Below are positions 35,381-49,140 of a stretch of 64,000 nucleotides of DNA, one piece after another (position 1 is the stretch's first letter; each line of letters begins with the position of its first letter). The stretch is taken from positions 4,589,822 through 4,653,821 of the forward strand of contig CH003412.1 in assembly GCA_000149265.1 (NCBI GenBank), in the 5' to 3' direction. Under the pieces are notes generated by a model. The model ran no database searches and was not told where the DNA came from. It was given only the letters and a program-made list of their open reading frames with translations. The translations under genes were made by a program, and so were the position numbers. Source of the stretch: Ciona savignyi. Lineage: Eukaryota; Chordata; Ascidiacea; Phlebobranchia; Cionidae.

Positions 35381-35777
35381 TGTTACGGTCATTTTGGAGC
35401 TCAATCCATGTACTTATAATTCCCGATTTCTATGTGCCCAATGAAGCGCCACGGCGTCGCTGCCGATTTGTAAGGTCATTGTAATTTCGGCCTTTTCTGT
35501 TTTTACTGCGTGGAAGCAGGTTGATTAATTGAGCTGTTCTGGATCGCACGAAAGCAAACCCAGAAATTGTGTTTTTGTTTCTATGTGTATCTGTTTATCT
35601 ATGTATCTATGCTGCCCATTTTGTCTGTGTTAGTGCAATTAAAAGACATCACAGAAGGGTGGTTTGTTGCGAACATAAAGGATAGAGCAATCACTGGTCA
35701 AGTGCGTGGAGCAGCTCAAATTCGCCAACACAGGGTTGGTAACGTAGGGTAGGGCTTCGCCCCTGTTGAATCCTACA
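35381..35777 (+). repeat. 3' LTR (397 bp)
   Basis: Partner of 31834-32230; followed by the TATAT target copy. Confidence 0.92.
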
Positions 35778-36577
35778 TATATTATTTTTAGATATGTGCA
35801 GGTCAGGTTCATGTCATCCAACATTTTAAAGGGATTTAACTGAACTGTCATAATTTTTTTTTCTGCGAGCATAAACACATGGGTTTCATAGTTATCAAAC
35901 AATATGTGTCCCATTTTCCAAATGGGCCCCATAACAAGAGGCTTAAATTTTAAACATTTGTGGTAAAATGTTAGTAAATCTTACACGCTTATTCTTTTTT
36001 TTAACTACACATGGAAAAGAAGTTTGGTTTAACAACTATGGGACCCATGTTTTTATGCTTGCAGAAACAAAACTATGACAGTCTGGTTAAAACTTTCTGG
36101 AATGTTGAATAAGATGAAACTAACGTGCAAATATCGGACAATAACATATATTGTATAATGAACAAATGGATAACAAGATCGGATTGTTTCCTCAGCAGGG
36201 ACCCACGCGTTTTTGTTTGCAGAAACAAACTACATACCCGGTGTATAAAATACATATTGTGGTTAGGGACCCTGCTTGCATTTATATATAAACAAAATGG
36301 GTTTTACAAATAGTGGTGGTAAAACACGTGGTGGACACTCTCTAGTATTAGTGTTGGTTTCGTGTTAGTCGTAAGGCCACCGTACTGTCTGGCGAGTCGT
36401 AAGCAAGCTTTGGCTATTAACTTTAAGTTCACCTTCTTTGATATACGTCACGGTAACATTTTGTCTGACAAATAATCTCTAATAATTTCAGAATCCACTT
36501 TTTATTTCAGTGCAGGGTTTATCAACACATTTAATTAGGTATTTTGTTAAGTTTGTTAGTTATTAATGCAAATACGT

Positions 36578-36856
36578 CCGGCCGGTTGGTCTAACGGTTA
36601 AGTGCGTCGCCTTTCAATCGAAAGGTTGCAGGTCCGAAACTGGTCGCTATATAGTCGGTTGTGTCACAAGGCACTTTACGGACATTGCCTGAACCCACCG
36701 GATTAATGCGTTCTACCAAATTGAAGGAACGTGTATATCATCACTAAAATAGCTACGGTAACCCGACGGTGGGCGCGAGGTGATCTGACGATTGCTCCTG
36801 TGTTAACTCCCTTGGTTTCCCTATTTGCGGGGATAAACATGAATATCCTATCCTAT
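36578..36856 (+). mobile_element. tRNA-derived SINE, near full length
   Basis: Head CCGGTTGGTCTAACGG, tail ATATCCTATCCTAT. A few bases lost after GTTGTGTC. Confidence 0.88.
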
Positions 36857-37074
36857 GTAAGCAAACCCCATATAATATGTAAACAATATAAATATTCCTT
36901 TTTAATATTAATATTTTTCTAGATAATATATTGTTTAATTATAACGTTTCCAATTTTCACATCTCTTGTGCAGTGGATTTGTGTGACTGGCAAAGAATTG
37001 CAAATTATAAATAGCGTGCAGCTGAATAAAAATATAGATTGTAATGAAGAATATATAAAATATCAATTGCTTTA

Positions 37075-40000
37075 CTAAATGGAGGAATTGTTGCCGGTTT
37101 TAGGAGGAACGACATCAAAACCAAGTTTGTGTGACAGAACCATGTACTTGCTCTTGACGTCATCCATGTTCATAAAGCAGACCTAAAATAATGTACGGTT
37201 GGTTAGTCTGGTGGTTTAGTGCGACGCCTTTCAATCGAAAGATTGCAGGTGCGAAACTGGTCGCTAGCTAGACGGTTGTATCCTTGGGCAAGGCACTTTA
37301 CGGATATTGCCTGAACTGAACCCAGCAGATTAATGGGTTCTACCAAATTAAAGAATTGTGTGAATAATACACAACACACTGCAATAGCTCCGGTAACCCG
37401 ACGATGGGCGCGAGGTGATCTAACCATTGCACGTGTGTTAATCCCCTTGGTTTTCCCATTCACGGATATAAACATAAATATCCTATCCCTATCTTAAATA
37501 GACAACTGTGTTCATATTTAAATCGCTGCGATGGCAATGGAAATCTAACATGCCTTTTTAACTTCTCAAAAGGGTATCATGATACTTATACAGCTGGTAA
37601 AGACTACATATATCAGCTCCATGTTATATGTTCTTTTATTTGAAAAGTTTCCTAATTTTTAGTAACTGTTTATAAAAAGAAGATAATGAGATACTTTATA
37701 AAGACTAAAAGTTATGTATGCAATGTGTACCGGTACCATATACAAGCCACAAAACCTATTAACATAGTTGTGCTGGTGCATAACCACATAGCGACTGAGT
37801 TATATCTTTAAAATATTTATTAAATCATTTGTGCTGCTTACTTGAAGATGGCGAACCCCACCATTACTTTCGAATTTAGCTCGTCCATGGGCTAATCTTC
37901 TGTTGTTCAAAAAGAGAAGATCACCCGTTTCTAGGCGGAAGTTGTGCTGGTAATGTATAAATGTGTGTGTGTATAACAAGGTGTCAAAGATCTTTAATAA
38001 ACCAGTTCATTTTTTCAGGGCGAATAGCTTGGTGGGTTAGATAAGTGTTGCAAGTTCGAAACTGGCTGCTAGCTAGTTGGTTGTGTCCTTGGGCAAAGCA
38101 CTGACCGTACATTTCCAAGACCTACTGATAATCTAACGATTAGTAGTGTTTTTTCAATGCATTTTTTTCACTTTTTACTTGCGATTTTTTATTGATTGAA
38201 ATAAAAAAAGAATTTTCAAACAACACTTTTTAAGAAAATGGTTTTAAAAAATCCATTTCTGAATCATATTCCCTGTTCAAATCAAATATGTGGAAGCAAA
38301 TATTGTGGATTAACAGTTTAAATAAAAACTACAACAATGTCATAAACATTCACAATACCAAGGACCACCAACTGCAGGTAAGTGTTATACCGTTATTTTT
38401 ACTCCTTACCCACAGAGATAACATGTGTATCCTATAGAATGTTTCATATTTATTATTTTAGTTATATGCTTGAATATACAATACCCTTCCAGTAAGATCT
38501 GGTCTTTGAGTTATTTCTGAAAAGATGCGGTGTGCCTTGTAGTATCTCTCCATATCATGTTCTTTAATTCTCAATGTCGATACATATCCATTATGCCAAT
38601 TCACTCCAACAATCTAAATGTAATATTATAATTGTTATTAGAAATTGTGTGCACATAATTACTAATCTGTGCAATTACTAACAAGATAATTAAATAATTT
38701 TTTTATCGCATCTAAAAGAGTAAACACTGACAGCTAGAGATAATCGTATCCTTAAACAAAATGAATAAGGAATAAATGAACAGAAAATGATATGTCTACT
38801 GGGAAATTATGTGTAAACACTCACAACAACCTTACCTTTCCAAAGTAATCCACTTGAATATGGTATTTTTGTATCTCAAAATAAATCGGCAATTCCCTCT
38901 CATAATCTATTGCACCAAAGCAAACAGGAACTTCAAGAAACGTCTTGAAATCTTCAGGGAATTCATTTCGGAATATTTCCGCCGCTTCAAACATGTCGAC
39001 AAGAGTTGTATCTCCACCATTTACTTCTTTATCCACTCTATAAAAAATTCTATTGACTGTTTGCTCATTACAAGAAGCTCTATTATGCACACAAATTTGG
39101 AAATCCACAATGTCCACAAAAAAGTGTGTTTAAACTTTTTTTCTCCCTCTATATAAATTTATCCGTTTTGTCTGCTAATCACTCCTTCACACATGATTGG
39201 TTTAATTTAAGTTGATCCTTCATTTTGACTTAAATAAACGTTGTACATAGCAACAAAAGATTTAGTATTGAAAAATATTTATTACCTTTTAGCATGAAGC
39301 ATTACAACACCAACTGAGTATTCGTATTGTTCCTGGTCCATGTGAAGCTGAAGTTCGCTCTTTGTGTGAGCAACATGCTCTATATCTCGGGGCAACACAT
39401 CAAACACCTGATTACATGGTTTTTTGTGTTAAAATGTTACATTAGTTGCATGCCTTAAATGCATGCCATACAAGAAACTTTAAAATATGAGGTAATGGAA
39501 AATGTCGCACAAAAGTTTAAAATCATATATTGTTTAACTGCATTTATTTTATAAGTAATTGTGGCTGATATGTTTCTGCAAACCGAAATATATAGGATAG
39601 GATATCCATGTTTATCCCCGTGAATGGAAAACCAAGGGTTAGCACACAGGCAATCGTCAGATCACCTCGTGCCCACCGTCGGGTTGCCTAAGCTATTGCA
39701 TTGTGTATGATATTAATGTTCCTTTAATTTGGTAGAACCCATTAATCCGCTGGGTTCAGGCAATGTCCGTAAAGTGCCTTGCCCAAAGACTTATTCTTAA
39801 AGTTTTTCACTAATGTCCATTCAGTTGTCACTAATGTCTATTCATTTTAATATTATATTTTATTCGCAATGGTATATACAAATATGAAGACAAATAAGAT
39901 TGCACATAACCGATTATTAACAACAAGAATTGTTTAAAGTACTACCAACAAAGGTGAATAAAAAAACTAAATACTTACCTTTGTATCTGAATGAAGTATG

Positions 40001-43000
40001 TGTCGTAACGGTCCAATCGTGGATGCAAACTAGAAAAATAATTCATTTTAGAAATTCTGAAATAAATCGAAAAAAGTTTTTGTTCAAATTGGAGTCATTA
40101 TACCCTCGGTGTAAGACAGATAGTGTAATTAACATAGCTCATAGCTGGTTGGCAATTTGATGAGCTAGAGAACTAAAGGGGCTGAAAAATCTAATAAAAT
40201 AACAGTCCCTATCCCTACATAATCATGGTATATCAAACAAGTTTCAATCATAACAATCATCATAAATGATTATTTTAAACACCACAATACTTTATTTATT
40301 TTTCTACTTTCTTAGATACCTTTACAACCATTCGATCAATTGTTGGAACATTTTTAACAAGACAAAATCCATGGTGCATTACGTTTTGAAGCATCCTGTT
40401 AATTCAGAATAATATAATTTCGTTTTTATATTGAACCCCAAAGAAACTTCTCAAACTATACAAATAGCTAATACATTTTCGTAAATCTTGTTTCTAGGAA
40501 ATATTATATATATAAGTAATTAGAATAGAATAGTCTTGTAAAAACTGCAATATACCTGTATAGACCAATTTCTTTATTTTCAATATCTAGGTAGACCATA
40601 GTTGGAATTTCTTTATGAGGTGTGGTGTCAGAAAAGTGTTGGCTTATCACATCACGACTCTCAATAACAGATTTCAGACACTTGTCACAATGGCAGTACA
40701 ACCGAAGCCATTGAAGAGGTTGTTTGGTAATGTGGCTGGGCAAGACATCCCATGAATACTTTGTGAGCAAGGTGGTTTCTAAAAACATTTAACATGATTA
40801 AAATAATGAGCTTTCAGTAATTTTTCAATTGCAATTTTCGTGATTAAACGCAGATTTATTAATAATATAATTATTGGGCAAAAGTGAAACTTCACTTTTT
40901 AAAATACTTGTATTTTAACAGAAAACTGCGATATTGGGGTTAAAAAACTGTTATATGTCCATTAAGTGCCTGGCCAACTGACTATGTGGCACCAAGCTTT
41001 TGATTTCCAATCTTAACACTTTTCGCCTGGCAATCCAACATGTTAGCTGTATAAGCTAACAAGCTGTATTTGAAGAACACTGGTAGTCATCAAAGCAGCA
41101 TGGGTCCACATTAGGTGTGCATTGTCAGTTTTAGTGGGGCAACACTGAAAGGAGGGAAAAAGGGAAGAAGGGAAACTGCTCTCTAAAATAATGGAAACTA
41201 ATTTAAACCCTCCCCTAAACACTAATTTCGACCCCAGAACTAATCCTAACTCCAACACCATGTTTAAAACTAACTCTAATGTCATAATCTTTATTTTAAT
41301 GTGTGGTTTCCCTCCTTTCTGCTTTCGCTCCTTTTAGTTTTCTCCATTTTAGTGGACTGAGTTTGGATTACATGAGACCCCATCACATTAGATGGTACGC
41401 TGGAAATAGTCTACATTGGTAATTATTTCAGACATATTTGAAATTACCCTCTTTATCCAAAACAGCTTGTTCCAATGTTAAATCTTCGGGGAATTTGTAA
41501 ATTTCAACTGGGTTTCCAGAAATTTTTAAGGAGCAATCATAGCACTGACAATTGAATCTCAACCATTTTGTAAAGAACCTAAGATGTTAATTCTTTAGGT
41601 TCCGGTCTATAAAGGCAATGATTATAATCAGGCTGGGTTTCGGTGGATAGTTAAGCATCTTTAAATTATCTAACCCGTTAGAGAATGCTGACACACACAC
41701 ATAAATAAATAACTGGTATTAAAATTTCTACGGAACTTTTATTATTATTGTTTTGTGTAGAACATTGAGAACTGTTTTGTCTGTGCAACAATATTAAAAC
41801 ACTGCGACAGTAGATTTTTGCAACCTAATATTATAGCTCAAATGTGCGACCTAAATTTAAAGACTACAAAACTGCACATCTAAACAAAACCACGGACAAG
41901 AATTCAAGAAACCTGGTTGGTTACTTTTAACAATAACAATAGGGGGATCCCCCACGATGTACTATTTTTAAATCCCCCTTTTGAGTGACCGCGTATCGAC
42001 AATAAAATGCCTAAAGTTCAAGAATACGGTGGGCATAATTATATTCTTGGTGGCAATTTTCCTGGCGTGATTTATTTACAATTTTCCACTGCATGCCTAG
42101 ATCATTCTAAAAGGCTACATATAAACTAAAACTTTAACTCATCATTTCATTTTATGGGGAGTTGAAGCACATTGAAATGGTTTGAGTTTGATTGATTGTT
42201 GGGGGGGTTTTCCTAAAATGGTTCAATGTGAGTGTTACGTCTTTTCGCGGCGCCTACTTAACCAGGCGTAGCAGAATAGGTCTTCTTGTTGCAAAAACGA
42301 GCAACTCCAGCAATATTAAAACGTTCTTCCAAATTAAAGGAGCGTGTAAATTATACACAACATATATACTGAAATAGCTCCGGTAACCCGGCGGTGGGCG
42401 CGAGGTAATCTGACGATTGCTCGGGTGTTAACCCCCTTGGTTTTTCCATTTACGTGGATAAGCATAAATATCTTATCCTATCTTATCCGACAATATAAAG
42501 TAAATATTATTTAAAAATTGCAGAATATCGGCTGCAATAGAATAACCGGTTTCGGACATACGGAAAACGGCCGTTGTGCTTACATTCTTGGGTCTATAGG
42601 GAATTTCCCTGACGCAATTTACCTAGAATTTTCCACTGCAGATTCAAACCATATTATAGTTAACTCAATCACAAAATTTAACTCGATTGGATATTTCTTC
42701 CTCATATTATCTAAAGCGTAAATGTGACTGATCACTAGTTTCAGTATTGAAAACATGGGAATTTACCGGAAGAGTTAAGGTTAGGTGTGGAGAATACGTA
42801 TTTATTTTGTTTGTATTAAAATTCTGTAGGCCTATTTATCTATCGTAGTTCTGTTTTTCCGTTTTTCATGTGGTGTCACCTAATACCAAAGTCTTTACAC
42901 ATAACATGTTAACTTTCTAATAATTTTTGTTAAATATATTTTATCAACAAAGAAAAATATTTCGTTAGTGGCCCATTTTAGACAAGGGTGTAGTCTAAAA

Positions 43001-44091
43001 TGGGCCCCGGCCCGGTTTGACATTAACATTTCGCCAGATAACAGTATCCATATTCGCTTCCCATATAAACAATGTTATTACTTTTCTTTTTATGATGTAG
43101 TTTTTTTTTTTTAACTTAACACTTTGGATTACAGCAATTACTTTTTATTTAATACCCAGTTACTAGTATACTAATGAAATAACACCTTGCTACTTTAGTG
43201 GAAGCATAACTATCAATTCATGTTATTAATAGCATTTAGAAAACCCGTTTAGTTTATTGTGAAACACATAATATGACTGTTAGTGCTAAGTCTAGCCCTT
43301 TAGTACTGTTAATGCTAAGTCTAGCCCCGTTAGTTACCAAATGAACACAGGGGGCCCATATTAGACAGGTGCCAACATACGACTTAAAATCTCTATAAAA
43401 AAATTTTTAAAAAAGAAGTTTTATTTCTACCAGTAAAAGTAGGTCTATGCTATATAGTTCTATTTAACTACAGTAAAATTTATTTTAGTATTTGATCTTT
43501 TCTATTATTTATTAGCAGAAAACAAAAATTGCAAATTTAGATTCAGACCTTCTCAAACCGAAATAGCTACAGAAAACATTGAGTTTGTCGATTTCACGCT
43601 CAAACTTCGGTTTGGAGATTCCATAATTTGATATACTGACACTGGTTTTTGCAGCAAATTTTTATTCTTCAAAATATATTGAAAATTGGAGGGGGCCCAT
43701 TTTACCCACGTGGCCCATTTTACCCACTTTTCCCCTATTTATGATTGGGTATGCATAAGTGAATGGGAAAACGCAAGGGTAAGTACAAACCGTCTTATTC
43801 ATACCTATACACAACACATTGCATTAACTCGGGTAACCCGTTGGTGGGCACAAGGTAATCTGAAGACTGAAGACTAGACTAAATACGAATGTCATGATAG
43901 TCATCTAGGTTAAATGTACTAAAGGTTGGTTGACGAATAAACAACAAAAAGAACTAAAAGTTGCTTGATTTATGTTGTCTGATAAATTGTTTGTAAACAA
44001 ACCTGCTAAAATGTTGGTCCTTCCACAGCACTTCACACATTTTACCATCCAAACTTATCTGTATTTTCGAAACTTCATATTTTGAGTGCAT
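37075..44091 (-). CDS. Gamma-butyrobetaine / trimethyllysine dioxygenase (BBOX1/TMLHE family)
   Basis: A 2-oxoglutarate and Fe(II) oxygenase of carnitine synthesis. Exons in reading order: 44003-44091, 41448-41578, 40556-40778, 40320-40395, 39979-40029, 39286-39407, 38836-39037, 38485-38613, 37842-37946, 37075-37182; 411 residues (human BBOX1 387, TMLHE 421). The N-terminal zinc domain is seen as WLRFNCQCYDC (Cys40, 42, 45) with a likely His ligand at 89 (DVLPSHIT). The double-stranded beta-helix domain has the HxD iron motif LHMDQE (His212, Asp214), EVNGGDTTLVDMFEAAE, and the distal iron His361 in NNRRLAHGR, followed by GGVRHLQ with the 2-oxoglutarate Arg. No mitochondrial presequence is evident from the chosen ATG, which favours the cytosolic BBOX1 type, but DMFEAAE and YYKAHR look more like TMLHE; I leave the symbol open. 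Odd point: a second WLRLYCHCDKC cluster at residues 97-107. Intron 1 (41579-44002) is long and repeat-filled. Confidence 0.88.
37195..37490 (+). mobile_element. tRNA-derived SINE, near full length
   Basis: Head GGTTGGTTAGTCTGGTGG to tail AAATATCCTATCC, between the BBOX-like exons 37182 and 37842. Confidence 0.88.
38019..38142 (+). mobile_element. SINE, 5' half
   Basis: CTTGGTGGGTTAGATAAGTG, GTTGTGTCCTTGGGCAAAGC; ends before the body. Confidence 0.6.
39593..39790 (-). mobile_element. SINE, head missing
   Basis: AGGATAGGATATCCATG to GTAAAGTGCCTTGCCCAA, in a BBOX-like intron. Confidence 0.82.
41131..41353. mobile_element. GGGGCAACAC MITE, copy 1
   Basis: Left part TTAGTGGGGCAACACTGAAA with GGAGGGAAA runs; right part TTTCCCTCC and TTTTAGTGG; inverted ends. 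The interior has CTAACTCCAACACC-like repeats. Confidence 0.55.
41990..42080 (+). other. Protein-like motif 'YILG..NFP..IYL.FSTA', copy 1
   Basis: Open frame with NYILGGNFPGVIYLQFSTA inside intron 1 of the dioxygenase, opposite strand. It resembles 42523-42721 at both DNA and protein level. Confidence 0.35.
42322..42486 (+). mobile_element. SINE, 5'-truncated
   Basis: TCTTCCAAATTAAAGGAGCG to ATATCTTATCCTATC. Confidence 0.78.
42523..42721 (+). other. Protein-like motif 'YILG..NFP..IYL.FSTA', copy 2
   Basis: After an acceptor-like AAAAATTGCAG, an open frame with AYILGSIGNFPDAIYLEFSTA runs to TAA at 42719-42721. Could be the last exon of a nested gene or part of a repeat. No known family recognised. 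Confidence 0.35.
42970..43006. repeat. Perfect 14-bp hairpin
   Basis: GGCCCATTTTAGAC, 9-base loop, GTCTAAAATGGGCC. Related GGGCCCAT(A/T)TTA motifs recur at 43353-43368 and 43693-43730, so these may be element ends. Confidence 0.6.
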
Positions 44092-44262
44092 CGTGATGTT
44101 AAATAATTGATGAGGCTAAATGAATTTATAAAAACAAGAAGATGTTTATAAAAACACAATTTTAACAAATTTAAGGAACGTGTAAATCATACACAACACA
44201 CTGCAATTATAGCTCCGGTAACCCGACGGTGGGTGATCCGACCTATCCTATCCCTGTGCAAG
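43755..44262. mobile_element. Two SINE fragments around the dioxygenase start exon
   Basis: 43755-43866 is a scrambled fragment (AACCCGTTGGTGGGCACAAGG); 44167-44262 is a forward fragment (AAGGAACGTGTAAATCATAC to GGTGATCCGACCTATCCTAT). The dioxygenase's first coding exon (44003-44091) lies between them. Confidence 0.65.
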
Positions 44263-45444
44263 CAGGTTCCCTTGCATATCCAGACCCTAGTGTCAAACAA
44301 GTACATTGCGATTCGAATACCCCTTATGGTAGGTATCTGGGCGACATGGAATACCGGACAAGCGTTTGACGACAAATATAAAAGAAAAACAGTCTGCGTA
44401 AATAGGTTTAGATATTCAAAGTATTTTGCAGGGAGTTTTCTAACTTTTAAAACCTATATAGCATATTCGAACCATACATAAATCTTAGAAATAAAAAATA
44501 GCTGCCCTCATTACCTCCTTTCTAAATGAATCGAGTTGCTCAGTTTTGAGTAAATCGTCTATCCGGTAAAAAATCACCTACCATCGAAAACAGAATTTAA
44601 ACCCGATTCGAGTCAATGGTTATATTTAAATAAAATCTTCTGAAACTAAATAAACGGATGGGTCTGTAGCAATTTCTCTCTTTTGATTTTTGTGTGTTGT
44701 GATATAAATTGTTTCCCACAATTTTGAACGTCCTATAAACTGGCTTTGAACGCAATTCTCACGAGCCATAATGCTTCCTGTCACGTTATGTGTGATTGTT
44801 TCGTGGCGTTTAATATAGAGCGCCTAAAGCTCGGCTAACAAAAAAAACAGAACGCACAAACTAAGAGAAGAACGCACGGCATTCGCCGCTTCCATGTCAT
44901 GGCAGAATTGCCAAAAAATCTTCCGTGACGGGTCTAGATTAAAAGAGCCATAAATTAAAAAAAAACGGAATTAACAAAACAATCTTGTTTTCAATGTTTA
45001 ATAAAAAAATACAGATTTTTGTTATATGAGCATACGTCTGGATCGTTATCAGACATAACTTAATATTTTTGGGTGACTTGCCTATTTGAAACACTTTTAG
45101 ACCATCGTAGCTAAGGTTGCTGAAACTTTTTACAAGAATACCCGTCAAGTTTAGCAAGTATCTTACACCAAAAATAAAGAAGTAGAAAATCGAAAAAAAA
45201 ATAAACAATTTAAAAAAACTGACTCGGTTAAGTTTATAGTTGGCGGTTTAAAATTTTAATAGGTAATTTATGTGTATATATTAACTCTTTTTAGGATTTT
45301 AATAATTAGGTATGTCAATTTCTTACTTGCCATTTTTATCGCAAACTCTGCGATATATTTCCTCAAGCTCTGCAAAATACGCATCGCGCTATATTTCTGA
45401 CAAAATTACAGGAGTAATTAAATAGTTTGGTAACAAATATCAGT
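44092..45444. other. Intergenic region
   Basis: Between the divergent starts of the dioxygenase and the small membrane protein. Apart from a SINE fragment (to 44262) it is AT-rich unique sequence without a coding frame I trust. Confidence 0.5.
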
Positions 45445-46819
45445 ATGAGAGAGGAAAAAATCGAGTATTCTTCAATAAAACTATCTTTCATTGTTGCTTG
45501 TTGCGGAGTTTCAGTACTATTCTTTCAATGGTTTGCACGATTTACGCTTTATGAGCAAAATGCCATCCCAGAAAACCTGCCAACTGGAAAACATTTCGTG
45601 CTCAGTACACTGTACGGTTTACATTCTTTGAATGCAGCATTGCTTTCAGGTACTCCTGTTGTGAATCTCAAATATATACAGTTGTACAGCATTATTAAGA
45701 TATTCATTTACTGAAGGTTTTATCACGTTATGCATGTGCTGGGCGCTTACTTACTTTAACTGGATGCACGTTGGAAGCTTTCCTCCTACTCCTTTGTCGC
45801 CGCCATTATCTCCACAATCAAGGTAGTATAGATACCCCAGTACGTTTAATTCTAACATAGACTGTTTGTGTGCATTTGTGTTGTGCACATGTATTTCATA
45901 CAACCTACAATCACACTCCCAGTGTTTCTCTTCCGTTGGGATAAACCTGAATATCCGAACCATGCTTCTATATATCTCCAAGGGCCAGAATAAAAAGAAG
46001 TACCAAACTGTGTTGACATATAAGAGTGGACATTTTAAATTAAATAGAAATGTTGTTTATCATGAAATATAATTAATCTTTTTATTATTTTTAATATAAT
46101 ATCAGAGGTAGGGTTCGTAACTAGTAACTATGCTTCATAAGAAAATGTTTTTCCTTTTCTGATATACCGGTACTGCTCAGAATAGTAACGGAGAAAAAGA
46201 TAAGTACCCGGTACTTTATCAAACAAAAGATAACAAGGCACTTAACAGACATTGCCAGTTAGGTTACATGGTGTTCATAGGAAAATTGCACTGCTGTAAT
46301 AATAATTTAATTGCGGAGTTTGCAATAATTTTATAGAAAATAAATCTGGAGTACACAACTGCTCTACTTTCCACACTGAAAAATACAATTATTTAAGTGT
46401 TCAGTATTTTAAATTTGAATATCCCATTTAAGTTTATTGGATTAAAAGATTAAGGGATATAATATTGAACTTGTCTGGTAGGAATACTGTGTTTAAAGAA
46501 ACTCACTCCACTAGCTGAAAATATGAATTTAAACACAATGAAAATTAAAACTTAATTCTCCTGTAAATACAGTATTATTAAACTAAAACTGACTTTATAA
46601 TAAAATATTTAATTTCAGTTGCATGCTGAATACAAGATTGGTTCTAATTATTTTGTGTAATCATATGATTGCAATTTCAGGACAGCCATTCAACATAATC
46701 GACGGTCTGCACAAATTCAAATTCCGTCATCACTTGGATTGGCAGCCCTTACCCCCTTCCTTATTGCAATTGCCACATCTTATTTAGTGTGGTCACATAT
46801 TGAGGAGACCTCAAACTAG
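45445..46819 (+). CDS. Small multi-pass membrane protein, unrecognised
   Basis: Three exons, 45445-45649, 45717-45822, 46681-46819, phases 1 and 2, 149 residues. The ATG at 45445 follows an open stretch with no other in-frame ATG. Hydrophobic segments are visible at residues ~11-31 (LSFIVACCGVSVLFF), ~51-80 (FVLSTLYGLHSLNAALLS running into FITLCMCWALTYF), and near the C-terminus (LGLAALTPFLIAIATSYLVW), separated by a Ser/Pro-rich loop (FPPTPLSPPLSPQS). It ends WSHIEETSN. I do not recognise the family. The middle exon was chosen because it is the only piece that joins both outer frames; the alternative frame of exon 3 has no membrane segment. The gene converges on METTL5, with 106 bases between the two stops. 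Confidence 0.6.
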
Positions 46820-46925
46820 AAGGGTTTGCATTGAATTTGGCAGCCATTCTTTACCTACAACAGCCTTTTGATATATATAAAATCACTGTGTCTTCAACAC
46901 TGAACCGTTCATCTCTGTTTTCCAA

Positions 46926-48377
<1,452 letters not shown>

Positions 48378-49140
48378 ATTTTGTAAACTCACGCAAACGT
48401 ATTGACTTTTGTGTTAAGTAAGATTTCTATGATTTTGTTCTACTAGAAAAAACTGTGGATACGCATGATTAGCAATATAAGGGAGATTCCCCAAGTACAA
48501 TATTTCATTTAAACCATTTTTTTATTGTACCGGTAACCGAGGATACTGAAAAATATGTATATCTGTCACGGATTTGTTCATGCTTGGATTACTGCCAAGA
48601 AGCACGTTGGAACGTCAGCCGAAGGGTTTTAGGATCAAAACTAGGGGCTTGTCTGTGTCAGTTTAGTCCCTTAAAATATTGCGCGAATTAATATTGACAC
48701 AATTGCCTGACTGCCTGCACTGTACATCAGTAAAATAGTTAAAACCACATTGTAAAAGATTTCCAAAAACTAGGGACTAAATATAATCGGTAATAGAGGT
48801 TGAAAGGGTGACGCTGAGACTGAGAGTGTGATGTATCGGGATGCCCACTATCTAATTGTCGGCCGAAAATTTTTTTAAATCGTTAATAATTACACTGACC
48901 AGGTAAAACCACAAAACCTTATTACTTATTTAATAAAAAATTGCTGAATAACATCAATTAGATCAATTAAATAAGCTTACTAATCACTCTCCTCTACTAG
49001 TGTATTCGATTTACAATCGTTCGGCAAATACTTTAGTTTTATAGTTTTTTTTATGAAACAATTTTAAATTACAGCATATACTATCTGTGTAGATAAAACT
49101 ACTTCAAAACCATTTACTGGCATTGGGTTAATTATAAACT
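48378..49140. promoter_or_regulatory. Divergent intergenic region between METTL5 and CCDC25
   Basis: 763 bases separate two divergent start codons, so both promoters should lie here. It is AT-rich, contains none of the SINE copies seen almost everywhere else, and shows no recognisable TATA or other core motif. The regulatory label is inference from position only. Confidence 0.35.

Larger units (their letters stand above)
31834..35777 (+). mobile_element. Internally deleted BEL/Pao-like LTR retrotransposon
   Basis: 3944 bp between 5-bp target duplications TATAT (31829-31833 and 35778-35782). Two 397-bp LTRs (31834-32230, 35381-35777) start TGTTAC and end CCTACA, and differ at only 3 positions, so insertion is recent. 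A purine-rich run (GGGGCCGG) precedes the 3' LTR. Between them lie a hairpin-rich leader, a gag-like coiled-coil region, then directly a fragment of the RNase H/integrase end of pol (WFKGPEFLRQPEEWP) and the Trp-rich C-terminal integrase tail that is typical of BEL/Pao. Protease and reverse transcriptase are absent, and frames are broken, so it could move only with help in trans. Confidence 0.85.
31676..36345. mobile_element. CTAGAGAGTG inverted-repeat element, copies 2 and 3, split by the LTR element
   Basis: Left arm 31678-31833 plus 35783-35935, interrupted by the LTR retrotransposon. Right arm 35936-36345 is the reverse complement of copy 1 and ends CACTCTCTAG. With TA on each side (ATA/CTAG... 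and ...CTAG/TATT) this looks like one fold-back transposon, though the arms differ in length. Confidence 0.55.
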
